Assembly: GCA_030544215.1 (NCBI GenBank)
Contig: JARZZO010000006.1
Location: forward strand, 48,584,501-48,648,500
DNA from: Zantedeschia hybrid cultivar
Lineage: Eukaryota; Streptophyta; Magnoliopsida; Alismatales; Araceae
Direction of reading: 5' to 3'
Length of the DNA stretch: 64,000 nucleotides
In this document: one piece after another, positions 11,154-22,861 of the stretch
How positions within the stretch are numbered: the first letter of the stretch is position 1
Layout of the letters: every line of letters begins with the position of its first letter
The notes under the pieces: model-generated
Seen by the model: only the letters and a program-made list of their open reading frames with translations
What the model was told of the DNA's origin: nothing
Databases searched by the model: none
Made by a program: the position numbers and the translations under genes

Positions 11154-12443
11154 AGATAAGAATTATCCTTAGATCTATAATGATGGTGGGTTACGTGGAT
11201 TATTCTGAATATCTCACGTTTATAACTTAAATTTTAAAAGAGGGGTTTTTGAGTTGATTTATAAAAATCGTGCTATCAATAGTATTTCGATTTGAAGTAT
11301 CATAATACCTAATAGAAATATATATATATGATAGCATGGTCCACAAATATCACATATATGCAGAAAAATAAATAAGGATGATCATGGACTGCTTAAGCTA
11401 CTATGGAATCATTGGAGACAAACGATGATCCATAATAGGATCCTAATGTGAAAACATCAACACCGGTTCCATTTGATGCGAGTCCTTCCTCCAGAGGTGT
11501 CTTCAGAAGATCCCGTCCTCTAAACTTAATCCGTAACATATAAATATGAAATTTAGGACTCGCAGGTCCATAAATGTACATTTAAATAGTAAGAAACCTT
11601 GATCTTATCAAGGGGAGTACAATCTTATAGGAAGGTAGAGAGTACATTTGGATTAAGAGCGAGGAGGACATGCAGGTCCTATTTTAAATACTAAATGAAA
11701 TAAGCATCGCATTCATTCACATCAATCATCACATGATAATACTAAGTCCATGATCATCCCACCATAAAACACATCACATGCATCATAATGATCACATGAT
11801 TACGGTTGGTATTAAATTTTTATAAATATAAAATTATAATACCAATAAGTTTTCGAAATAACATTTATTTCAATATTATCAATAATATTCAAAACATTCT
11901 TGACTAATAAGATAACTAAACCATTCAGTTAATCTAGATACTTATTCAAACATTTTGAACAGTTAAATAAAATCAAGTTATGCAAAAATGAGTTTAAAAC
12001 AATTTTAAACTTAATTGATTTAATAGGGAAGTTAATTATCTAAAACAATTTTAAATAATTAACTAATACCTTATTATCAATAAAACCCTTTAAATGAATT
12101 AACAGTCATTAAACAGTTTAATAATATGTTAATAATAATAAGAATAATTAATAACAGTTATTAATTATCCCTATAAAATTTCTATTTTAAAACAGTTTTA
12201 AAATGGGTTAAAAAGGGTTTAAAAAAGGGGCTAAGAGGGGTAATTAAGGGGTTAATGGGCCTAAACGGGTCGGTAGGGGGGCGTCGGGTCCGGATCTAAT
12301 CCGGGTCGAGCGCGGGTATGCGCGGGTCCGGGCGGGCGGCCCGGTGCCCATGCGCCGCTCACCCCCGTCGCCCGTTAGGGTTTATGGGGGGAGCAACCTA
12401 CAACGTGCAGGCAAACCAGCACGGGGAGGCCAGCGCCGGCCCT

Positions 12444-12690
12444 GGCGTACGGCGGCGGAGCTCCGCCCAGCCCCAACGGCACCGGTGAACGATGCCGGTG
12501 ACCCTGGTGATCGTCGCCGGAAACGCTCCTCGACCCTTGCCCGCGAAACAGTCGCAGCAGCGCTTGGTTCTCCCCCGACCGGTGAGGGCACATCGCCGCC
12601 GACCCAGGCGACCGGCGGCGGGGCTCCGGCCGGCCTTAACGGCGCCGGTGGACGTCTCCGGCGGTGCCGGTTCTTGTCGCCGGACGTCCC
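12444..12690. repeat. GC-rich imperfect direct repeat in F leader (about 80 bp, period about 163)
   Basis: A block starting GGCGTACGGCGGCGG at 12444 recurs as GGCGACCGGCGGCGG at 12607, each continuing into ..AACGGC(A/G)CCGGTG.. and ..GTCGCCGG. Base composition is far more GC-rich than the surrounding AT-rich leader. It could be an old tandem duplication or captured host sequence; no protein homology is recognised. Confidence 0.5.
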
Positions 12691-13248
12691 TAATTCCCTG
12701 TGTGCTCGGGATCCTTTTTACAAAGCCGGTTCTCAACGTGACTTGATCCGCATGCCCGGGGAAAGAAGGGAAGGATACTGTCAACCGTCCCAGGTGTATG
12801 GGAAGCTTCTGTCATCGCCGAAGACCGCTGGTAGAACCAAGTAATCCTCAGGAAGCCAGGGACCATCCCTGTACACATTTCTCATTTCTGTTATCCCGCA
12901 TGGCTGGGTTGCCGCTGGAACGAGAGATGTAGGCAACCGATGAAGGGGAATGTCTGGTTATCATCGGAGATAAATCTGGTCGAACCAGATTGCCATAGAA
13001 AACGGGGATCATCCCTGTGGTTCCCCAAAGATTTTTGCGATAATCTCCTACCATTCGGAGCAACCCCAAGAATCTTTATTTAAATCCGGGATCATATCCA
13101 AATGATTTTAGACATTCTAAAAATGCATGAACGATTCCCAGATTTTAAATAAATTTTAGCCCAAGAACATGTACAATATGGGTTCTTCACGCATAACGAG
13201 AAATTATCACGCAAAACGATGCCGTTTTACGATCGAACCAGCAACCTG

Positions 13249-13260
13249 GCTCTGATACCA
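13249..13260 (-). promoter_or_regulatory. F primer binding site (initiator tRNA-Met type)
   Basis: The minus strand reads TGGTATCAGAGC one base after the 5' LTR end. This is complementary to the 3' end of plant initiator tRNA-Met and fixes the element's orientation. Confidence 0.92.
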
Positions 13261-13261
13261 C

Positions 13262-14848
13262 TGTAATGAATCGCATAGAACGTAGCGGAAAATAAAATCG
13301 ATTCCTATGTATCTGTTGCTGGGATCGTAAAATGGACAATAAAATTAAACGCCGGAAGAACGGTTCTTCACCTTTACGGGGTTTCGAATCTCCCGTAGAT
13401 GATTCCGACTCGGTAATCGCACACGCGCACAATCTCTAGAGGTATCCACACGAGCTCCTGCTGCAGACGCGTTTTCCTCCTCGACTTGAGTGCTCCGAGC
13501 ATATCTCAAATCCACCATGCGCGGAAAGAGAAAGATCTAGTCCAAGAGAGAGACAAGGAGAGAGAGAGAGGAGATAGAGAATCTTGGGGTGTGAAATTCG
13601 TCCAACTCCTTTTACCCCTCCCCTTGGCCTCCTTATATAAGAAATAAGGATAAGCACAAGGATTAATCGTCATGATTATCCAAGAGTTTGGCCTTGGATA
13701 AATGTCCATTAAATATTCATGTTTATCCTGCGGCTTTTCATAAAAACCTAGATAAGCATGAAATTTAACGTCTCTCACCGTCTGACGAGAACTCTTATGT
13801 GTGTGACCCTCTAGGCCCATATATCAGTCCGGTTTCAGACCCATTAATCTTAGAACTAATTCTAGAGTTTAATATTTATTAATTAACATTTAAACATCAT
13901 ATGTTAAATGATTAATTTAATAAACAAGTGGTTTATCATCTGATGATTAATTCACTTGGTCTTCTGATCATGAACGGTACCAAACACTACCTCATGATCC
14001 CAGAAGATATAAGGGATATTGTTCCCTTCATTTGAACATTTCCGTCTGCAGATACCGCACAGATAAAATCCTTCACTCATCCAATGTCCCAATAACGCAA
14101 GGGTATGGTTTTATAGTCAAACCCTCTATCGCATTATTTAGATGGATTCCAGTACTAAGTTAATTTCTAGAAAGACATCTCTTTCATTTGACCCTGGCCA
14201 GGGATTTCTGTGTACACATCCATAGGACATTCTCTCTCCAGTCTTATACCAAGAATGAGTGATCCCTTGTTGCTCACTCAATTACCTTCGCAAGCTTTCC
14301 ACCGTATCTGAGAGACTGACTATCGTGGGCTTAATGGTTAAAGTCCACAAGTCAGAGAATCAAGACACAATGGTTTACAAACAAGGTATCATTGGTGACT
14401 CAGGTCAAAGGACCAACTGTGCTACTGCAACGATTGAATTCCCTGGTTGACTAATAGGTATAATTACCATCCAAGAATTCTTATTTTGGGTATGTTTAGT
14501 GAACTCATTCTTTAATGAGCACCCACAAGTTTGTCTTAGTGTCACCACACGAGTGAATGTGAGATCATTCACCCTCATCGCATGAGCAAACATAACTTGT
14601 GTCGATCTTATCGGATATTTAATGTCCATCTTAAATATCCTATGATCGAGAACTGTTTAAGACAAGTGACTAAGGATATTGATCTTACTATCATGATCTC
14701 ATCATGATTCAACATCCCATATATTTGTCTACGGACCTTCATTATGATAGTTAATTTGCAAGAACTGTAAATGAAGAAATAATTGCCTTTATTAATAATC
14801 TGAACTAGAATGTACAATGATTGGCTTTGAGGCCACCCAATTCTATCA
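13262..14848 (-). repeat. F 5' LTR (right copy)
   Basis: This 1587 bp copy partners 5151-6723 and carries small indels relative to it, for example extra GAGA units near 13560. It ends ..TTCTATCA before the target copy ACTGA. Confidence 0.93.
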
Positions 14849-15500
14849 ACTGATAGGTTAGCATGATGGCAGAGCTTTCTATCCCAATTTGATATCACTT
14901 ACATTCAACAGAAAGCGACCAATGGTTATGCCATAGCAGAACATCTCGCTCATCATCCCCTTCCTAGTTTTGATCTAGTCCGATCAAAGTTTCTGGATGA
15001 GGAACTGGTGTCCATAGACAAAATCAAAGATGACATGTGGACTCTGCATTTTGACGGAGCTATGAATTCCCACGGAAAGGGTACCAGCATTGTTCTCTTG
15101 TCACCTGAAGGTGTCACCATTCCACAAGCCTTTCAGCTTGGCTTTCCAGTCACTAACAATATAGTTGAATACGAGGCACTCCTTGCTGGCCTCGAGGCTG
15201 GTCATCTCCATGGTGCCACCAAACTCAGAATTGTGGGTGATAGCTAATTGATTCTTCGCCAGGTGCTAACCAAATATCGGACTCTTGATCTCAAGCTCAA
15301 GCCTTATCAAGAACACACTTCTGCTTATGCTAAGCTTTTCACTAAATTGATCTTCATCCATGTTCCTCGAAATTGGAATATTTTAGCTGACGCTCTAGCT
15401 TCCCTTACATCATCCCTCAATTTTCCAATCAGCAGACAATACGAATCAATCATTGTTCATAGGCGTCTTTCACCCGCCGTGAAAGACTATTAATTCCTTA
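14849..15500 (+). pseudogene. Tat-type gypsy G: second (archaeal-like) RNase H
   Basis: After F the frame of G resumes with ..SQFDITYIQQKATNG.. and continues to a second RNase H: WTLHFDGAMNSHGKG (first Asp), NIVEYEALLAGLEAG (Glu), LRIVGDS (Asp) and NILADALASL (last Asp). A second RNase H after the first is a known mark of Tat-lineage elements. Premature stops lie at the TGA near 14865, at 15245-15247 right after VGDS, and at 15491-15493. Confidence 0.78.
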
Positions 15501-15966
15501 GGACTAAGGAAAAGCTGCTGCAGAGTGTCAGAGATGGAGATATTGTGGAAAGGCGAGAGATTATGTTAATGGAATTATAAGAAGAGATGAATGATGAAGA
15601 GAAACCATGCTACTATGAAATTGCTAAATATTGTGAAGATCAATCATATCGAAGAAGTCATAGTTGAGGAGAAAAGGGTTATCAGGAGAGTTGTTCAAAG
15701 GTACACTCTAGTTGGAGGAGCACTTTATAAAAGAGGTTTTGATGGAGTTCTCCTGAGATGTTTAGACGAGGATGAACTTTGGAAGATAATGGAAGGAGCT
15801 CATACTGGAGTTTGTGGTGGCCATGTTAGTGAACAAATGCTAGCAAAGAAGATCCTTAGACAAGAATTCTATTGGCCAACTATGGAAGAAGATTATGTAA
15901 GGTATATCCGTGGGTGTACCAAGTGTCAACTTTACGCCGACAAGATCCATTCTCCTACATCTTCAC
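15501..15966 (+). pseudogene. Tat-type gypsy G: integrase zinc-binding N-terminus, cut by H
   Basis: The frame from 15591 encodes ..TLVGGALYKRGFDGVLLRC.., then the HHCC zinc-binding domain (AHTGVCGGH.., CTKCQ). It ends at ..IHSPTSS where the LTR of H begins at 15967. The catalytic DDE core, chromodomain-like parts and 3' LTR of G are not found anywhere in the window. Upstream at 15500-15590 the frame is broken. Confidence 0.75.
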
Positions 15967-17551
15967 TGTTGGGATCTGGGCAGGACGCGAAGAACGCAGC
16001 GGAAACGATGAACAAAATAAATCCCGCCCGATGCCCGCTGATCCAATTTGGAACGAAAAAGGAAAACCGAAAACTAACGGGAGTAATCTGATTACCATGC
16101 GCGGATTCGAATCCGCTTCCGTCTCGGTTCCGTCGAGGTGATGCCGCAAGCCGTACAAGCGACCGGCCTCCAGCGGTATCCACTCGATCCTCCGCGGTGG
16201 TTCGTCCTCGATCCTTCGTCCGTATCAGCTCGCTCGCTGAAGATCCATCGCCGCAACGATAGCTGAAATCCCGCCGATGGGAATTCCCGACATTCGGGAA
16301 TCACACGCGGCGGAGACGGAAACTGTTCTGGCGCCTTGAACGGGCGCCCAGAGGAGGAGAGAGAAAGGGGGGATGACGGCCAACAAGGGAAATCCTGGAG
16401 CTTGGCCCAGGGTTTCTCAACAGCGTGTATATATATTAAGTCGGCGCGACTTTTCACAAAAGTCCCCGAGTTAATATAAATCTCACTTATGTAACACAGA
16501 CTGAGAATCTTATTGCGTGTGACCCTCTAGGCCCATTTACCAGTCCGGTTTTCAGCCTGTTTAGTCCAATAACTAGTTATTGACTTATTGTAATTAATTA
16601 ATATCTATATATTAACTAATTACTTAACCGAATTGACATCGCACGTAAATTCGGTCGGACTTCCGATCAAGTTGGGTGACAAGCAACACCGCATGATCCC
16701 GAAAGGTAATGGGGTTCAGCAACCCGCTCATGGGACCTATCCGTCCACAGTTACCACGTGACTATAATCCTTCGTTCGCACAATGCTCTCGAGTTAACCT
16801 AGGATATGGTCAACTGTCAAACCCTAGATTGTCAACTCACTTGAAACAGACTCCGTTTTACAATATCCGAAAACCTATTTTCTGATATTGTTTCTGCTCT
16901 GGCCAGAGACACTTGCGGATCTATTCTAGAGCATTCTCTCTCCAGTTACCTGAGAGCGAACGATCATTTATTGAACACACAATCACCTTCGAAGGTCTTC
17001 CGCTGGATCCGATCCTTGACTATTAGAGATCCCGTGGATAAGGATTCGTAGGTCAAGGTCAAAGTCCAGAAGTCCATCGACAAGGTGTCTTTGGTGTCTT
17101 AAGTCCAAGGATCAACCACGCCACTGTGACGATGAATCAAGCCGATTGACAGTCAGGTAAATTACCATTCGGCGATTCATGTCGGATCAGTTCAGTGAAC
17201 TCATTCCCCAATGAGCACCTACAGGTTTACCATTGTGTCTCCACACTAGTAACTAACGAGATCAGCCACCCTCATCATATGAGCTGGAATAACCTGTATT
17301 TGTCTAACCGGATGTTTAATGTCTGTATCAAACATCCTACGACTAGGAACAATTGAGAATATGTGTTTATAAGTCATCAGTCTCATTATTATGATCTCAT
17401 CATAATCTGATGACTATTGCACATATTCATGGACTTTATTATGCGCAATTATAAATATGCCAATCTACATAATGAATTTAATGCCATTTATTAGTTAACC
17501 AGATTGAAATAGGTGTCATATGATTGGCTTAGAAGACACCTATATCCATCA
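15967..17551 (-). repeat. H LTR (3' LTR, left)
   Basis: This 1585 bp LTR reads TGTTGGGA.. to ..ATCCATCA. It shares blocks with the F and J LTRs, such as GTGACCCTCTAGGCCCAT, GTTCAGTGAAC (17190-17200) and CCTCATCATATGAGC, but the rest has diverged. The purine tract on the minus strand follows directly at 17552. Confidence 0.85.
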
Positions 17552-20053
17552 ATCTCCCACTTGGACTCAAGCCAATCACCTTCGCATTTGATCTCCATCA
17601 AATCTAGGTGATGCTTACATATAGTCTGTGACTAATACTTGGTCAGGGATCTGCTACATTATCTATAGATGGAATATTTTCCATTACGTTATTTCCTCTT
17701 AATCCTTTGTCTCTGAACCTGTGAAAGAGCCTCAGAATGTTCTGTAACTTCTGAAGAGACCATGGCTCGATCACACAATTCATTGCTCCCACTGTTGTCC
17801 TACAACAATAGGATGGTATAAGAGACCTTTTAGAACTACATCTAGTTCAGGGATGAACCTTTTCATCCATACTGTTCTAATAACAATATCACTTATTTAT
17901 GTCGTCATCTTAATATCGAGTTCTGGATTGGAACCATTCCAATCCATTCATTAATACTAGAAAGTTGGATCCATTATTTGACTTGAAATTTGAGTCAGTG
18001 TGACCTCATTGTTTCAAATCATCCTCTCCATATACGTGAATGCATCCTTAGCACTTCTCAAGCACTTAATGATGCATTTCACTCATATATCCTTTAAGGA
18101 ACCTTTTCTTTAAAGGAATAAATTCCATATCTCAACAGTTGAGACTTTTTATGAAATTTATGCCAAACATTTTGACATACAGGTCAATATAATATCCCCA
18201 CCGAACTATCTTAATAGATTCGTATTTCCAATACGTGGATATTATAACTAAATTCATTATGGAGGAAACCATGGTTAACAATGCTTTCACTAATAGTAAC
18301 ATCCCGAAGTCATTCTTAATGACTTTGATCTTATTATCATAAAACATTACTAAAGCGACCATACTCCCACTGTCTTCTTTGAACACACACAGTCCGTGAT
18401 CATTCTTAATGATCACGTAATATCTGACAATTAAGTCAAAAAATCTCATTACAACTTTGGGAAGTTTTAGTTTGATTCAAAATAATCTTTTGAAATAATA
18501 ACTTGCTTCCTGGATATTTTAAAAACTCTAAAGGTGTATCATATACAACTTTAGCTCAATCACATTGAGTCGACGCTTTTAATATCCAACTGTCATCATC
18601 TCATGATTGGCATTATAGATAAGTAGAATTCTAATAAACTTATCAATCTCAAAGTTGTAATGACAGAGAGCATCATTATCATAGATTTTAGATCATAATC
18701 TATTTTGAGCTCCTCTCATCTTGCTAAATTAGATATGTCAAACATATCCTCCTAGTAACTGAGAGAATCTCAAAAAATCTACGAAGCTCTCTGATGTGTG
18801 TCATGAATGGTTCCAGACAACTAAAGATTATCTAATAATCTTATGTTAATTTGTGGGTCTAGAACATCTTCTAGTTTATACTCATGTTCAAAAAGGATAA
18901 GAATTAGACAAATCTTATTATGTATTGCACCATATCTTAATAAGGTGCAATTCCTCATTCTATCATATTACTATGATGTACAATGAAGATCAATCGAGTG
19001 AGGATACAATTATCCTCTTAATGATTTATGTGAATCATATATCTAAGTATTAGTTTCTTTGATCAAATAAAAAATTCTAATACTTCATATTGATCTTATA
19101 CCTTAATCTTTTAGATGCATTCGTCTTGTACTTCAGTAAGTACATACAGTCGAATCATTCCAAGAGTAAACTATAAGGTAAGTCAATAGTAATGATTATC
19201 TTTGGCCTTTGAGTTGTTTACATCAATATGCATCAGCATCAATAATTTCTTATTGTACAACCCTATGTACAATACCATGGATAATCAAGATTCACATAGT
19301 TCATTTCTATAGGAGACTTGTGAACATTTATCACATGAAATGTCACATCAAGAATCTATAGTGTATTGATTGATTCGAAAAATTATTATTCTTACTCAAT
19401 CAATATTATTCTTGATATGCAACTAAATAACAGTTATTCAGTTTCATATTTGACTCCTATAGATATTCAAAGATTTACTATCTAACAGTAACTTATGAAT
19501 ATCATGAACAATAGTTGAGTCTAACTCAACACTTGCATTTTCTCGATTTCCTTTTACTTGTCTAAGTCTGTACACTATCGCAGTTCTGAGAATCATTTCC
19601 AATATCTCATATTGGATACGCTAATTCTCCAATAGACATGCAAAAGTTGATCATAAGAATATATGAGACTTCTTTCAAGTTTCATATTCATTTTGCCTTT
19701 ACCAGTATCCTTATATTGGTTGCAGTGGGAGAACTGCTACTTCTCTATCTCAGCTGACTTTTCTTTATCCTTTTTAGGTGTGGATTCGATCGTTTAAAAT
19801 CTTACCACTTACCTTTCTCAAAGGAACATCATAAATATCTCTTCATCTTGGTCTATCCAAAGAAGAGATTTCATGACAATCATTGCCTTTCAATAAGGCA
19901 TACCATGAGTACCTCTTCACCTTGGTCTATCCAAGTAAGAGGATTCATGATATCTGATTAGGATAGTGACTTTCACTTGGCCCTGAAGACATTCTTCAGA
20001 GTTTTCTAGTCAGTCTGAATATCCAACATGCAAAAATCTCGAATAGACGACAT
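17552..20053 (-). pseudogene. H gag-pol, heavily decayed copia polyprotein
   Basis: Homology to F is recognisable at the DNA level (for example GGGATCTGCTACATTATCT near 17646) and in a short frame at 18132-18449 with ..KEDSGSMVA.. and ..KNDFGM.., which align with the YVDD region of F, though YVDD itself is lost. The gag start ATGTCGTC is at 20053 on the minus strand. The coding part is about 2.5 kb against 3.9 kb in F, so it has large deletions as well as many stops. Confidence 0.65.
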
Positions 20054-20152
20054 ATTAGTGATTGAAGGAAATAACGTGATTTAAGCGGATAGTTCTTATA
20101 ATTCAATTATAGTCTTTTATCTTGTATTATTTCCCACTATTTTTCGACGGAC

Positions 20153-20197
20153 TGTATGACCTTCAGGTATACAGAACGGAAGACTCCGACGGTCTTC
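20153..20197 (-). promoter_or_regulatory. H leader: two tandem hairpins before gag
   Basis: CTGTAT (20153-20158) pairs with ATACAG (20169-20174). GAAGAC (20179-20184) pairs with GTCTTC (20192-20197). The second stem differs from F (GGAGAT/ATCTCC) yet stays fully paired. Confidence 0.55.
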
Positions 20198-20227
20198 TAG
20201 TGAGGATCAGAATCTCCAAGAATCACA

Positions 20228-20549
20228 GTATGACCTCGGGTAAACACATAGTATCATACCATTTTCTTAGAGCAACCATCTCATGGGAATTGCAACTCCT
20301 TGCAATATCCAATCTTATTTCGGCTCCCAGGTCTTTAATGGTCCCGGGTAAACACAGTAGACCATTATACCTGGTCTAAGCTTTACCATCAATACGTTAC
20401 AGAGTAGAGTAAGAATGCAGCTCCCGAGTAAACGCGAGGATAGCTACACCGTTCCTCTATTCCAATCTCAAGGCATCATAATGTCATAGTTAATAGTCCT
20501 TTCATCAGATGGTGGCAGGTCTCGGGTAAACACGTATAAACTGTCATCA
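20228..20549 (-). repeat. H leader: four repeated stem-loops with loop motif CCCGGGTAAACAC
   Basis: The motif C(C/T)CG(G/A)GTAAAC(A/G)C occurs near 20235, 20343, 20422 and 20521. Flanking inverted repeats are GTATGA/TCATAC (20228-20233, 20254-20259) and TAATGGTC/GACCATTA (20336-20343, 20360-20367, perfect 8 bp), with weaker pairing for copies 3 and 4. The arrangement matches F and E at the same place in the leader. Confidence 0.65.
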
Positions 20550-21057
20550 TTGAATCAAGTTCTAAGAACTATATTGATGGAGAGCCACGCGGTACATTCT
20601 CAATGACTCGCGCTCCAACTTAGACTTTATGTTGAAGGTTTGGTTTATATTCAATTGGTCTCATCCTAGGTGATAGTTTATAAATATATAGAATATATTT
20701 AACTATACCTAGATATTAGCAATCGATTCATAATCAATAACTAAAAGCATGCATCATCCATACATGTACATTATGTGGTCATGGACAGCACGGTGATTAA
20801 CTGGAGTCAAACAATTAATCACTAAAACTATATAACATTTATATAATCTAAACATGCAAACACATAGCTACTGGTGATCTCATCTCCTGTCGCCTTCCTG
20901 GTTGCACTTGTGGATCATCCTCGTCTCTCCTCGGTCGGCGCGATCAATTACAAATATAAAATAGAACTTGAAACATTTTCAAATACAAATTAATTGTAAA
21001 AGAAAGCCTTATGTCTGAGTACAATGACACAGGGAGATAGAATTACAATAGAATTAC

Positions 21058-21296
21058 ACGCTGCTCCACCCTCGTCTTCTGTCGGCGCTTCATCTTCTAA
21101 TGTCACACATGATGTTCTTATCACTGATTTACGGGGTCAGCTGGCCCGAGCTATTCTCCGGGCCTCCCTGGCCGAGGAAGATCGGACTAACTAGGTAAAT
21201 CTCAACTTTAAGCTTTATTCATGATTCTAATTGCTTTTTATCCCTTGACTAATAGTGCCTTCTCTTGTAGGTTACTGATCTCCGGCAAGCCCTTCG
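21058..21296 (+). pseudogene. Coiled-coil protein remnant K, N-terminal part with possible intron
   Basis: The plus strand encodes ..TDLRGQLARAILRASLAEEDRTN.., then TAG|GTAAAT at 21192-21200 and CTTGTAG|GTTACT at 21264-21276. This looks like an intron of 76 bp (21195-21270) joining to VTDLRQALR... The TAG before the donor would be an in-frame stop and may be a changed CAG. Removing solo LTR J (TSD CTTCG) joins this exactly in frame to 22862. The protein family is not recognised; it could be a host gene or a retrotransposon accessory ORF. Confidence 0.45.
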
Positions 21297-22856
21297 TGTT
21301 GGTTTTGTTGTGCCCAAATTCGACCGAAAATGCAGCGGTTGAAAAAAAAAAAAAAAAAAAAGAAATCAGATCCGTCTCGTTTCGGTTAACAAAAATAAAC
21401 AAAAAATCAGATTTACCTTGTGCGGATTCGAATATACGTTCGTTCTCCTATTCCGTCGGAGCGATGCCGCAAGCCGTGCAGGCGCCTGACATCTAACAGT
21501 ATCCACGCGGTTCTCCTTGCTCGATGCGGCGTTCGTGGATCCTTTCTGGCTACGTGTAATCCGCTGCAACATGCGGATTCAGAAACTCCTGCCAAATGGA
21601 AAGAGGAGCAATCAGGAGCCGAAGCGGAAACTCCAGATGGCTGCCTCGTGTCGTGCGCCCAGGAGAGAGGAGAGAGAAAGAAGGCGGCGGCTAGGTCAGG
21701 GTTGCTAGCCCCCGACATAGCAGCCGTTCTTTTATAATAAGCCTATTTACGATTTTTCATAAAAACTCAGACTTATCCAATATCCTGTCAGATTATCCAT
21801 TGACTTGAAAACCTTTTGCGTGTGACCCACTAGGCCCAAATACCAGTCTAGTTAACCGCCCATTAAGCCCAGTAACTCTTTACGGACCCACTGAATTAAT
21901 TAATATCCTTATATTAATTAATCAGCCAAATTTAATGTCCCACAGTAAATTCGGACGGGCTTCTGATCATGTTGGATGCCAGGCAACATCGCGTGATCCT
22001 AGATGGCATTGGGGTTATCGCAACCCTATATTGGAACCTTTCCGTCATCGGTTAGCGCGCAGATATAATCCTTCATCCGTACAATGTTCCTGAATCAACC
22101 AAGGGCATGGTTTACTATTAAACCCTAGCTGGTCGATTCACTTGAATCATATGCCGCTAAACTATATCGGATAATTTTTTATCTGATACAGTGTCCGCCC
22201 TGGCCAGGAACTTAAGCCCATCATTCCCAGAACATTCTCTCTCATAATACCGATAGCGAATGATCCCATATTGAACACTCAATTACCTTCGATGTCATTT
22301 CTCTAAACCCGATCATTTGACTTATTGAAAACCTATGGTTAGGGATTCGTTAGTCAAAGTCAAAGCTCAAAGGCGTACCAACAAGGTATCTTTGATGTCT
22401 CAGGTCCAAGGACCATCTACGCAACCGTGATAAAAGAATTGAGCTGGTTAACAGTGAGCTATATACCATCCAACGATTCATGGTCGGATCAGTTCAGTGA
22501 ACTCATTCCCCAATGAGCACCTACAGGTCCAGCATAGTGTCTCCACACAAGTGACTTATAGGATCAGTCACCCTCATCATATAAACTGAAGAAACATGTA
22601 CTTGTCTATCCAGATGATTGATGTCCTTCTCAAATATCCTCCGACTAGGAACAATTTGAGAACATGTGTTTATAAATCTTTGGTCTAGTAATTATGATCT
22701 CATCATAATCCGAAGATTGTTGCACATGTTTATAGACTTCATCATGATACGATAAACATAGATCGAATTAATTACACATAATGAATTAATGCCATTTATT
22801 AATAAACTGAATCAATACATAGTAGGATTGGGTTTGAGACCCACCTAATACTAACA
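21297..22856 (-). mobile_element. Solo LTR J of a Ty1/copia element
   Basis: This 1560 bp LTR runs TGTTGG.. to ..CTAACA and is flanked by perfect five-base repeats CTTCG (21292-21296 and 22857-22861). No internal sequence is attached, so it is a solo LTR left by LTR-LTR recombination. It shares the conserved blocks of the F and H LTRs (GACCCACTAGGCCCA, GTTCAGTGAAC at 22492-22502). A poly-A run lies at about 21343-21361. Removing it restores the reading frame of K. Strand is by analogy with H and F. Confidence 0.92.
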
Positions 22857-22861
22857 CTTCG

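Larger units (their letters stand above)
10668..13248 (-). other. F 5' leader (untranslated region between primer site and gag)
   Basis: This region of about 2.6 kb lies between the primer binding site and the gag ATG. Near gag it holds two hairpins and four repeated stem-loops (separate entries). The middle (about 11220-12180) is AT-rich with no domain. A GC-rich block lies at about 12240-12720. TGTAG at 10675-10679 on the minus strand, just upstream of the gag ATG, looks like a splice acceptor. Open frames in the GC-rich block occur on both strands and show no recognisable protein. Confidence 0.7.
5151..14848 (-). mobile_element. Full-length Ty1/copia retrotransposon F, minus strand, nested in G
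   Basis: The two LTRs are 5151-6723 (3' LTR) and 13262-14848 (5' LTR). The minus-strand order is LTR, initiator-Met primer site, about 2.6 kb leader, gag-pro-int-RT-RNase H, purine tract, LTR. The flanks are ACTTA (5146-5150) and ACTGA (14849-14853), a five-base target duplication with one mismatch. Removing F rejoins the RNase H reading frame of G across Leu-Thr/Asp-Arg-Leu. Integrase before RT places it in Ty1/copia. The branch is not certain. Confidence 0.93.
15967..21057 (-). mobile_element. Old Ty1/copia element H, minus strand, right LTR missing
   Basis: A left LTR (15967-17551) is followed by a purine tract (minus strand CCAAGTGGGAGAT), a decayed pol, a gag start at 20053 and a leader homologous to that of E up to about 21057. 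There the homology ends without a primer site or second LTR, and K sequence begins. Its left flank is TTCAC (15962-15966), but no partner target copy is seen. The right end was probably lost by deletion. Confidence 0.75.
20054..21057 (-). other. H 5' leader
   Basis: The leader shares order and sequence blocks with the leader of E. Near 20910 the minus-strand block GAGGATGATCCAC matches E at about 35300. The (T)TGTAATTCTA block near 21050 matches E near 35206. Two hairpins and four stem-loops are listed separately. No primer site is found at the right end. Confidence 0.65.

Noticed and set aside
12344..12844. 166-codon open frame in the GC-rich leader block of F
   Set aside because: Open frames occur on both strands there because GC-rich DNA has few stops. 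The frame is antisense to the element and has no recognisable motif.
13249..13260. tRNA gene suggested by TGGTATCAGAGC
   Set aside because: Only the 12-base primer site next to an LTR is present. There is no cloverleaf around it; the same applies at the other primer sites.
6738..14848. An envelope-like third ORF in copia F
   Set aside because: The RNase H end lies directly next to the purine tract and 3' LTR, and the long region on the other side is the 5' leader.
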